Assembly: GCA_015521095.1 (NCBI GenBank) | Contig: WAOU01000007.1 | Span: forward strand, 1-20,905 | DNA: 20,905 bases | Origin: Desulfurococcales archaeon | GTDB taxonomy: Archaea > Thermoproteota > Thermoprotei_A > Sulfolobales > Acidilobaceae | Direction of reading: 5' to 3' | Shown: positions 14,725 to 20,905 of the stretch, in pieces | Layout: the number at the start of each line of letters is the position of its first letter | Numbering within the stretch: position 1 is the first letter of the stretch | Translations under genes and position numbers: made by a program | The notes under the pieces: model-generated | Databases searched by the model: none | What the model was told of the DNA's origin: nothing | The model's input: only the letters and a program-made list of their open reading frames with translations

Positions 14725-15438
14725 GTGAGCAGTAGAGAGGAACTATGGAGCGAGGTTGTCGCGTCAATAGAAGATTTAGCGCTGCATGGATGCTATGAGA
14801 AAGTAAACAGATACATGAGTCTCAACACTGTCAATAAGCTACGTGTAAAAACGATACGGCTCCTCGGAGACAGCAAGCGCGTTCTCGATGCAGGTTGTGG
14901 GCCCGGTACCTCTTCTATATTAATTGCAAAGATGAAGCCTCATACAATGCTCTATCTCCTGGATCCCTCTCTTAAAATGCTGAATATAGCTGTTAAGACG
15001 TTGACCGAGTCAGTAAATAGTGTAGATGTACGCCCGCTTGTAGGCAGGTTCGAAAGAATACCTCTAAGAGATAACGAGGTAGACGGCATAACGGCGATGT
15101 TCAGCTTTAGAGACGCGCTTGACTTTGAGGAGGCGGTTGCCGAGTTTGCCCGGGTTCTAGGAGAAAACGGTAAACTGGCTATTCTCGATATCTATAGACC
15201 TAGAAGGCTCGGAAGAGTATTAGTCGAACTCTATTTTAGGATAATTGTTCCAATAGCCGTGATGCTGAGCAGGTGTGCTACTAGGATCACTAAGTACACT
15301 GACTTCCTGGAAACAATTAATGTGATGCTTACAAAGGAGGAGTTAGAGGACTTGTTATCTAAATACTTTGAAAAAACTGTTACTTACAATATAGCTCCCG
15401 GACTTGCTATCTTCTACGCTGAATCGCCTAAGATCTAA
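14725..15438 (+). CDS. SAM-dependent methyltransferase, UbiE/class I (237 aa)
   Basis: Motif I is VLDAGCGPGTSS (53-64), motif II LYLLDPSLKML, and a central region IPLRDNEVDGITAMFSFRDAL resembles UbiE/MenG-like methyltransferases, where the D-F motif helps bind SAM. EEAVAEFARVLGENGKLAILDIYRP is the typical post-motif III strand and helix. The GTG start at 14725 has GGAAGTGA seven bases upstream. The 3' end overlaps the acyl-CoA synthetase stop on the other strand by 11 bases. Substrate unknown; a quinone or small molecule is plausible. Confidence 0.75.
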   Translation: MSSREELWSEVVASIEDLALHGCYEKVNRYMSLNTVNKLRVKTIRLLGDSKRVLDAGCGPGTSSILIAKMKPHTMLYLLDPSLKMLNIAVKTLTESVNSVDVRPLVGRFERIPLRDNEVDGITAMFSFRDALDFEEAVAEFARVLGENGKLAILDIYRPRRLGRVLVELYFRIIVPIAVMLSRCATRITKYTDFLETINVMLTKEELEDLLSKYFEKTVTYNIAPGLAIFYAESPKI

Positions 15439-17395
15439 GATGTTCTTTGAGTTTCTCTATGGCTGTTCTGACTTCTTCGATTGACTCAGGGTTATCCATT
15501 ACTTCTGTCTTGAACCTAGTTTCTCCCCTGAATAGTGCTTTTATTATTCTCCGCATTATTTTTCCGCTTCTCGTCCTTGGAAGGTCTCTGACAGGGATTA
15601 TTGAGTAAGGGGTGAAGGGCTTGCCAAGGTTATCGGCCACCCTCTTCTTTAGTTCTTCCTCGAGTTGCGGCGAGAACTCTTTCTTTGTAATGACGAAGCA
15701 GGAGACAACCTCTCCCTTTACGGGATGTGGGACGCCTATACAGGCTGACTCTACTATTTCTGGATGATCGTTGAGTATTGCTTCGATTTCTGCCGGACCT
15801 ATCCTTTTCCCTGCTACCTTGATAACGTCGTCTGCACGTCCCAGAATGAACCAGTATCCGTCTTCATCAACATACGCGAGGTCGCCATGATACCATACTC
15901 CCGGGAACCTAGACCAATACGTCCTAATATACCTCTCCGGGTCTTTCCATAACCCCCGCGTCATGCTCGGAGAAGGCTTCTTTACGACAAGATAGCCTGG
16001 CGATCCTCGCACCGGCTCTCCTGTATCGTCGAAAACGTCTGCATCCATGCCTAGTCCAGGCCCCCATAACGTACTCGGCTTAAGGTCAACGACGGGACTA
16101 GGCAACAATATGCATCCGAATATCTCAGTTCCCCCGCTTAGGTTAATCATTGGCGCCTTGTCTCCGCCTACCTTTTCTACAACCCAGATCCATGTATCCG
16201 GATCTATAGGTTCCCCAGTGTTGCCCAGTATCCTTATCGACTCGACGTCGTTATTCTCAGAGGGCTCAGACGTCAACGTCTTCAATAATCGTGCAACGGT
16301 AGCAGCAAAGCCAAACTGTGTGACCTTGTATTTTTCTATTAGCTCCCACACCCTTGTCTTCGAAGGATAATCTATAGCGCCTTCTACTACTAGGTGTTTA
16401 GAGCCGAGGAATTGTGCACCCATAACCTGCCATGGACCCATCATCCATCCTAGATCCGTTATCCACCAGAGCCTGTCATTGCCATTGTCCCATACCGGCT
16501 TCGTGTCGAGGTTGTAGAAGTGTTCTTTCGCCGGCTGAATCACGGAGCCAATGTGGCTTATGACTGCTCCTTTAGGAGAACCCGTCGTTCCACTTGTGAA
16601 GAGTAGGAGGGCAGGATGTTCCGGGTCTAGCTCCTCTGGTTCCCGAGAAGCTCTTTTTCCTCGTATTGCATCATCATATGATATTATCCTGTCATCTTCG
16701 GGCAGATCAGTTGTCTTTCCTCTACGCGCCACGATAATGTATTCGGATATGCGTCCCGAGATCTCATCGGCCTTTAGTGCTCTATCAAGTAGCGTTATCT
16801 TTTTGCCCCGTCTAAAATAATAGTCGCCTGTAAAAAGAATCCGTGCATTCGATGACTTAATACGCTCTGCGACTGCTCCAGGCGCGAAGCCGGAGAATAT
16901 AGGGCTCGCGATAGCCCCTATCCTCATAGCAGAAAGCATGGCTATGATTGATTCAGGGCCCATAGGGGCATAGATGGCTATAACATCACCTGGTTTAATC
17001 CCAACCTCATCCAGGAAATTCGAGAATCTCTGAACCTCGTCGAGAAGTTCATTATAAGTATATGTTTTTTCCGCTCCATCCTCACCTACCCATGTAAAGG
17101 CCTCTCTATTACCGTAACCCATAGTAACTATCCTGTCTAGAACATTATATGACGCGTTAAACAAGGCTCCTCGATACCATTTGGCCCATTCTGGTCCTTG
17201 CGAAAGATCCACGGTCTCTCTCGGAGGCCTAAACCACTCTATTCCCAGAAAATCTGGCAACGATCCCCAGAACCATCGATGATCTCTTGTAGTTTTTCTA
17301 ACGAGATCGTGATAGTTCGAATAACCAAGCTCCTCCATTAACGCAGATACGTTCGCGTTCTGAACTACTTCTCTCGGAGGTCTCCATATTTTCAA
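15428..17395 (-). CDS. AMP-forming acyl-CoA synthetase, acetyl-CoA synthetase-like (655 aa)
   Basis: The ANL superfamily core is complete: the ATP loop TSGTTGSPKG (267-276), NLSGGTEIFG (418-427), the hinge region YHGDLAYVDEDG (502-513), GRADDVIKVAGKRIGPAE (519-536) and the C-terminal catalytic lysine in RTRSGKIMRR (Lys612). The reaction is acid + ATP + CoA to acyl-CoA + AMP + PPi. The length and N-terminal WFRPP and acetyl-CoA-synthetase-like region fit acetate/propionate or short acyl substrates, but the substrate cannot be read off. The start is TTG 17395, with GGGGGT upstream. Possible partner of the dehydrogenase at 11475 in acyl-CoA metabolism. Confidence 0.85.
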   Translation of the reverse strand: MKIWRPPREVVQNANVSALMEELGYSNYHDLVRKTTRDHRWFWGSLPDFLGIEWFRPPRETVDLSQGPEWAKWYRGALFNASYNVLDRIVTMGYGNREAFTWVGEDGAEKTYTYNELLDEVQRFSNFLDEVGIKPGDVIAIYAPMGPESIIAMLSAMRIGAIASPIFSGFAPGAVAERIKSSNARILFTGDYYFRRGKKITLLDRALKADEISGRISEYIIVARRGKTTDLPEDDRIISYDDAIRGKRASREPEELDPEHPALLLFTSGTTGSPKGAVISHIGSVIQPAKEHFYNLDTKPVWDNGNDRLWWITDLGWMMGPWQVMGAQFLGSKHLVVEGAIDYPSKTRVWELIEKYKVTQFGFAATVARLLKTLTSEPSENNDVESIRILGNTGEPIDPDTWIWVVEKVGGDKAPMINLSGGTEIFGCILLPSPVVDLKPSTLWGPGLGMDADVFDDTGEPVRGSPGYLVVKKPSPSMTRGLWKDPERYIRTYWSRFPGVWYHGDLAYVDEDGYWFILGRADDVIKVAGKRIGPAEIEAILNDHPEIVESACIGVPHPVKGEVVSCFVITKKEFSPQLEEELKKRVADNLGKPFTPYSIIPVRDLPRTRSGKIMRRIIKALFRGETRFKTEVMDNPESIEEVRTAIEKLKEHLRS

Positions 17396-17565
17396 GCCCT
17401 AGAACCCCCAGGATACTTATATCAAGGACAATTATAGTGTAATAATACTACACAAATAATAGTTTTTATAATAGAGTTGCACGGATCCCACTGTCCAATA
17501 GCCTAATTCAAAGAGATTAACTATGGAGAAACCTTATCACTATAGAAAACGACTTCTTCAACATA

Positions 17566-17640
17566 GGCCGTGATGAGTGGTGACGGCAGCGAGGAATCTC
17601 CTGCCGTGTTCCGATGTGCTGATGTCACCCTCGCTGAGCC
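17566..17640 (+). ncRNA. Candidate structured small RNA with C/D-type k-turn elements
   Basis: The segment begins GGC-GTGATGA (box C-like, 17570-17576) and ends CTGA-GCC (box D-like, 17634-17637 plus pairing GCC), the arrangement that forms a k-turn bound by L7Ae. Inside, GGTGAC (17579-17584) pairs with GTCACC (17624-17629), and GGCAG...CTGCC (17585-17589/17601-17605) continues as a hairpin with inner GAG/CTC pairing. Upstream CTTATC at 17533-17538 would place a transcription start near 17563. The D'/C' spacing does not match an ordinary C/D guide RNA. The rest of 17396-17707 holds promoter sequence but no ORF. Confidence 0.4.
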
Positions 17641-17656
17641 CCCATATGGCGGCTAA

Positions 17657-17665
17657 GTTTATTTT
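17657..17665 (+). promoter_or_regulatory. TATA-box promoter of thrS
   Basis: GTTTATTTT lies about 47 bases before GTG 17708, giving an expected start near 17687 and a leader with GAGGGAG as ribosome binding site. thrS therefore probably does not need the RNA element upstream as its leader. Confidence 0.45.
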
Positions 17666-17707
17666 ACGAAGCTACTAATTCACTCTCTGGAACGTGAGGG
17701 AGCCCCC

Positions 17708-19108
17708 GTGGAGAAAAACCATATCGACTTTGCCTACGAGCAAGACCTAGTGGTTAGACCAGATTCAAGAGTACCTATACTCGACAGGGAGTTCGGCCAC
17801 TATACAGGAGCCGGCGTCCCCCTCTTCAGCATAGGCGGTGGATACTATAGGTATACACTGATAGACATCCTTGCCAGGTTCCATGCCAGGAGAGGATACC
17901 ATATAGTGGAGACACCTATAATAGCCAGCAGTAGCCTCTACAAGTTATCGGGACACCTCGACTTCTACCGACAAAACATGTATCTCTTCAAGATAGAAGA
18001 CCACGACTTCGCAATAAAACCGATGAACTGCCCCTATCATATACTACTATTCATGCATGAGCTCGCACGACACCGTAACAAGGTAAGGCTCCCATTCAAG
18101 ATATTCGAAGCAGGCAGAGTACATCGCTATGAGCCAAGCGGTAGCCTCTATGGCCTTTTACGAGTACGAGGATTTACACAAGACGACGCCCACATAATAA
18201 CTCCCGAGGAGAACGCGGTAGAGTCAGTCTACAACGTTTTCGAAGAAATGAGGGAATTAATGGAGAAGCTCTTCCATCTCAACGTCTCAGGGGAAACAGT
18301 CTATCTACGACTAAGCCTCTCAGACAGAGAACTCATAGGAAAAGACTTCATGGGTTCCCACGAGGAATGGAGCAAGGCCGAGAACATCCTAGAACAAGCT
18401 GCCAAGATGATAAGTGAAAAATACAACATAGCATACTATAAGGAAGAAGGAGAAGCCGCATTCTACGGGCCTAAAATAGACATTGTAATGAAGATCCGTG
18501 AAGGAGAAACCGAAAAAGAATGGCAACTAGGAACTATACAGTTCGACTTTAATCTTCCCAGGAGATTCCACCTATACGATCTCGTTAAGGAAGTCTACGG
18601 TTATGATACACTGTTCATTATTCATAGAGCCCTCATGGGGTCTCTCGAGAGGTTCCTAGGAGTATACCTGGACTACTACAAGGGTAGACTACCATTCACA
18701 CTAGCACCTGTGCAGTTCGCGATACTAGCAATAAGAAAAGGCACAGATATCGACGCAGAAATAGAATCCTTAGCATACCGGATAAAACAAGAACTTATAG
18801 ATGAAGGATTCAGGGCAGGTGTTGTCCTGGCATCAAAGACTGGGCTCTCAAAGGATGTAAGAAGATTAGAATCGACTGTGAAACCCTCCGTACTCGTCTA
18901 TCTCGGTGAAAAAGAGATTCAGACCAAGACACTCATGGCTAGACCATACATACACTCAGAGAGGAAGAGAAGCAGCATAAAGATCCCGTTGGATCCAGAG
19001 TATCCTGCAAAACATGTAATAGAGCTAGGGAGCAAGCTTGAGTCGGCTGTAAGGGAACTAGTAGGCTATGCTCCGAGAATACCGGGAGACCTGGAATATA
19101 TGTTGTAA
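17708..19108 (+). CDS. thrS: Threonyl-tRNA synthetase, catalytic-only form (466 aa)
   Basis: The protein starts close to the catalytic core and lacks the N-terminal TGS and editing domains of normal ThrRS (about 640 aa). The zinc ligands are visible: Cys108 (KPMNCPYH), His162 (FTQDDAHI) and His306 (IIHRALMG). Motif 2 is RVHRYE...VRGFTQDD (137-160), motif 3 GSLERFLG with Arg315. The anticodon-binding domain spans about 330-430. Such catalytic-only ThrRS is known in several crenarchaea, where a separate editing-domain protein clears Ser-tRNA(Thr). Start GTG 17708. It charges tRNA-Thr; editing should occur in trans from a gene not seen here. Confidence 0.9.
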   Translation: MEKNHIDFAYEQDLVVRPDSRVPILDREFGHYTGAGVPLFSIGGGYYRYTLIDILARFHARRGYHIVETPIIASSSLYKLSGHLDFYRQNMYLFKIEDHDFAIKPMNCPYHILLFMHELARHRNKVRLPFKIFEAGRVHRYEPSGSLYGLLRVRGFTQDDAHIITPEENAVESVYNVFEEMRELMEKLFHLNVSGETVYLRLSLSDRELIGKDFMGSHEEWSKAENILEQAAKMISEKYNIAYYKEEGEAAFYGPKIDIVMKIREGETEKEWQLGTIQFDFNLPRRFHLYDLVKEVYGYDTLFIIHRALMGSLERFLGVYLDYYKGRLPFTLAPVQFAILAIRKGTDIDAEIESLAYRIKQELIDEGFRAGVVLASKTGLSKDVRRLESTVKPSVLVYLGEKEIQTKTLMARPYIHSERKRSSIKIPLDPEYPAKHVIELGSKLESAVRELVGYAPRIPGDLEYML

Positions 19109-19141
19109 GATAATAGGGCATTGAAAAGGCTCTCCCGCATC

Positions 19142-19606
19142 CTATTTGGACAGTCTCTCTATTCTTTTGCTAGTGATAGACCACAGGGAGTCTCCAGAGC
19201 ACTCTTCTATCGTCTCGACCTCTCCTCCACAAATTTCGGCAATAGTCAAAGCGGCCTTCTTTACCTGCTCTGGTGGACCTACTATTATTACTTTTTCAAC
19301 GCGATCGATTTCCTTTATCACGTCTGCTACTTGACGTGCCCCGAGGAGATTAGCAATAAATCTTAGATTATGGTTTTTTATTCTATCATTTAGTAGTTCG
19401 TCCTCTATTGTATATGTGTATGCTAGTGCTATAGAACATATTGTTAAATTCTGTAACATGCGAGCTGGTATGCCTGCAATGATTAGATCGCTAGTAGAAA
19501 CACATTTCTTAACGAATTCTTCGGGGTCATAGCTATTCTTTAATGAGAGTACCTCGATTCCTATTTCTATTCCCATTAAACCGAGTTTCTTCAAGGCCTC
19601 TTGCAC
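19142..19606 (-). CDS. Probable KEOPS subunit Cgi121 (154 aa)
   Basis: The order of motifs fits Cgi121: a long helix, DLIIAGIPARMLQNLTICSIALAYTYTIED, then NHNLRFIANLLGARQVADVIKEIDRVEKVIIVG, which resembles the LEILLYLSGTRNI-EAI region of the family. The size is usual for the archaeal protein. Cgi121 binds the tRNA 3' end in KEOPS, which makes the t6A modification next to the anticodon; a place near a ThrRS gene would be fitting, since t6A is made from threonine, but this may be chance. Start is GTG 19606, the first start after an in-frame stop. The assignment is by pattern only. Confidence 0.6.
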   Translation of the reverse strand: MQEALKKLGLMGIEIGIEVLSLKNSYDPEEFVKKCVSTSDLIIAGIPARMLQNLTICSIALAYTYTIEDELLNDRIKNHNLRFIANLLGARQVADVIKEIDRVEKVIIVGPPEQVKKAALTIAEICGGEVETIEECSGDSLWSITSKRIERLSK

Positions 19607-19637
19607 CGATATTCCCTAGAATATCTCTGTGTTATTG

Positions 19638-20381
19638 TTATTCTTCCTCTATCAATCTTCTGTATTCGTTTCTTTCCCATGGGAACACTATCCAGTTTTC
19701 TGTTACCTCAGCATAGTAGTCTGGCACGAGGTTAGTCCATGGCTTTATGTAGAGGGTGGCTGTTTTCACTTCTTTGGGCATATGGAATCCCACTGCCTCC
19801 ATAGCTAACTGTAGGGTAAGCCCTGTATCACTTATATCGTCTACTAGCAATACTTTCTTCTCCGTTATATCCAGGACAAGTGGTTGTCTCAGATAGGGCC
19901 TCTCCCCTCGTAGCCCTATCGTCTTGTATAATTTGATTTCCATTACTCCTATATCGTCTACTCCGAGCTCGTCTGCTAATAGGCGAGCCGGTACAAGTCC
20001 TCCTCGCAGGATTCCTACAATCACGTCTGGTTGATAACCGCTATTTCTTATTTTTTCAGCTATTTCCCTGATATAGAGGTCTATTTTTTCCCATGATACT
20101 TGATCTATTTCTATTCTCTCGGATTTTCCGCCATGGTTTACTGGGAGAATTACTATTTCCTTGGGTACGTAGTTTTTATCTACTAATCGTATGTCTTTGC
20201 CATCTACGAAGATTATGTATCCCGGCTTTCCCTCCACGTTTTCGACGTCTATAATGTCTCTTAGCCCGGGATATCTTTCAGCTAGTTCTCTAAACAACTT
20301 CTCTAGAGTCATATCCTCTAATTCTAGGACGTCTTTTCCTACAATTTCTTGTAGACTTGCTAGTAGCTTTACTTTGGACAT
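19638..20381 (-). CDS. MoaD/ThiS-like ubiquitin-fold domain fused to a phosphoribosyltransferase (247 aa)
   Basis: Residues 1-85 form a beta-grasp domain of MoaD/ThiS/SAMP type (VKLLASLQEIVGKDVLELE, a central helix, YIIFVDGKDIRLVD, KEIVILPVNHGG) and end in Gly84-Gly85. Residues 95-247 are a type I phosphoribosyltransferase: GILRGG (123-128) and the PRPP site VLLVDDISDTG (177-187). Known partners of purine phosphoribosyltransferases such as hypoxanthine/guanine or xanthine types fit; base specificity cannot be read. GGAGGGG lies upstream of ATG 20381. The Gly-Gly is at the domain junction instead of at the C-terminus, so use as a sulfur carrier or protein modifier would need cleavage after it. 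Confidence 0.8.
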   Translation of the reverse strand: MSKVKLLASLQEIVGKDVLELEDMTLEKLFRELAERYPGLRDIIDVENVEGKPGYIIFVDGKDIRLVDKNYVPKEIVILPVNHGGKSERIEIDQVSWEKIDLYIREIAEKIRNSGYQPDVIVGILRGGLVPARLLADELGVDDIGVMEIKLYKTIGLRGERPYLRQPLVLDITEKKVLLVDDISDTGLTLQLAMEAVGFHMPKEVKTATLYIKPWTNLVPDYYAEVTENWIVFPWERNEYRRLIEEE

Positions 20382-20471
20382 TATACCCCTCCAGGAGGCC
20401 CAGTCGTCTGCCTCTCACGGAGTATATTAGGAACTCCATGTGTAATTACATGAATATTATAATTAATAAAA

Positions 20472-20684
20472 TTACCTTGATGCTTTCTTTGCACGTTTCG
20501 CCTCTGCATTAATCAAATGCGTTATATATCCCGCTATCTGATTGCGGAGTTTCTTACTTCTTAATTCTAGTAGTGCCGATACTACTCTCTTGTTGTGCTC
20601 AAAGTCTCCCTTAAAGAGATCAGGGTATTTTTCGAGTAGTTTTCTGGCTGTTCTTTTTACCAGGGTTGTTCTTACTTTGCCCAT
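20472..20684 (-). CDS. rps17e: Ribosomal protein S17e (70 aa)
   Basis: MGKVRTTLVKRTARKLLEKY, then DFEHNKRVVSALL and SKKLRNQIAGYITHLI are the typical S17e sequence. It is part of the archaeal/eukaryotic small ribosomal subunit. ATG 20684 is chosen since family members start MG-x-VR; a GTG codon directly before (20687) is in frame. GGTGAGG precedes the start. It has its own TATA box (20721-20730) and is divergent from the thermosome gene. Confidence 0.9.
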   Translation of the reverse strand: MGKVRTTLVKRTARKLLEKYPDLFKGDFEHNKRVVSALLELRSKKLRNQIAGYITHLINAEAKRAKKASR

Positions 20685-20720
20685 CACTACCTCACCCTGT
20701 GGGTTGTGAACATGTTGCAG

Positions 20721-20730
20721 GTTTAAAACT
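20721..20730 (-). promoter_or_regulatory. TATA-box promoter for S17e
   Basis: On the minus strand AGTTTTAAAC lies about 40 bases before ATG 20684, placing the start near 20702 and leaving a leader that contains GGTGAGG. Confidence 0.55.
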
Positions 20731-20761
20731 TACAGGTTGGGGTTAAACATTGACCACCGAA

Positions 20762-20771
20762 ACTTTTATAT
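20762..20771 (+). promoter_or_regulatory. TATA-box promoter for the thermosome gene
   Basis: ACTTTTATAT with a preceding purine-rich element (CCGAAA) lies about 60 bases before ATG 20827. This places the start near 20793 and leaves a short leader with GGTGA (20816-20820) as ribosome binding site. Thermosome promoters are heat-regulated in related species, which I cannot see here. Confidence 0.6.
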
Positions 20772-20826
20772 AGAAGTAATCTTACCTTAGAGATTGGAGA
20801 ACGATAAAAGGATAAGGTGACAAGAC

Positions 20827-20905
20827 ATGGCGGCACTACCCTTAGAATCAATGGGAGTACCAGTTATAATACTCAAAGAAGGTACCTCCCGCTCCTACGG
20901 AAAAG
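20827..20905 (+). CDS. Thermosome (group II chaperonin) subunit, 5' end only
   Basis: The start MAALPLESMGVPVIILKEGTS continues RSYGK, matching the usual thermosome N-terminus (x-GVPVLILKEGTSRSYGR). GGTGA seven bases upstream supports ATG 20827. Only 26 codons are in the window, so subunit type cannot be decided. The gene encodes a ring-forming ATP-dependent folding machine. Confidence 0.85.
   Translation, partial: MAALPLESMGVPVIILKEGTSRSYGK

Noticed and set aside
17566..17640. Ordinary C/D box guide RNA or T-box before thrS
   Set aside because: D'/C' boxes and 12-base guide spacing are absent, archaea lack T-boxes, and thrS has its own TATA box between the two.
20441..20450. TGTAATTACA palindrome upstream of the MoaD fusion
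   Set aside because: Ten bases of AT-rich palindrome in an AT-rich intergenic region are expected by chance; no second copy or regulator is near.

Overview
The window looks like chromosome of a hyperthermophilic crenarchaeon (Thermoproteota, probably Desulfurococcales-like) carrying an integrated virus or virus-like plasmid. The host call rests on a threonyl-tRNA synthetase lacking its editing domain, ribosomal protein S17e divergent from a thermosome gene, a XerA-type recombinase, archaeal TATA promoters, GGTG-type ribosome binding sites, many GTG/TTG starts, and heavy AGG/ATA/CTA codon use. I cannot name genus or species.

Positions 1 to about 11,272 are the integrated element. Its right end is a complete tRNA-Leu(UAA) gene on the minus strand. 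An ORF on the plus strand (10972-11313) reads through this tRNA in antisense, giving the GGWDSNPRR-type peptide typical of the N-terminal half of SSV-type integrases that split on integration. The C-terminal half and the left attachment site should lie beyond the left edge, because neither is in the window.

The element has three blocks. (a) A left regulatory block: ribbon-helix-helix protein, zinc-ribbon protein flanked by long inverted repeats, winged-helix protein and a small protein behind an 8+7+8 palindrome. (b) A minus-strand surface block (5733 to 1284): two small membrane proteins with the same C-terminal transmembrane module, a membrane-anchored GH99-like glycosidase-type protein, a large secreted protein and a polytopic membrane protein. 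(c) A central to right block: minus-strand genes for a PIN-like nuclease, basic proteins and a pilin-like membrane protein, then a plus-strand run of a membrane protein, a small charged protein, a P-loop ATPase, a DUF5658-like membrane protein and int(N). The combination suggests a virus with a membrane or protein coat and enzymes that act on host surface glycans.

From about 11,300 onward is host chromosome: an acyl-CoA dehydrogenase homologue, a membrane-anchored thioredoxin-fold protein, XerA, a SAM methyltransferase, an AMP-forming acyl-CoA synthetase, a candidate structured RNA with its own promoter, the truncated ThrRS, a likely KEOPS subunit Cgi121, a MoaD/ThiS-phosphoribosyltransferase fusion with a Gly-Gly at the junction, S17e, and the start of a thermosome gene. 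No rRNA, CRISPR array or insertion sequence was seen.
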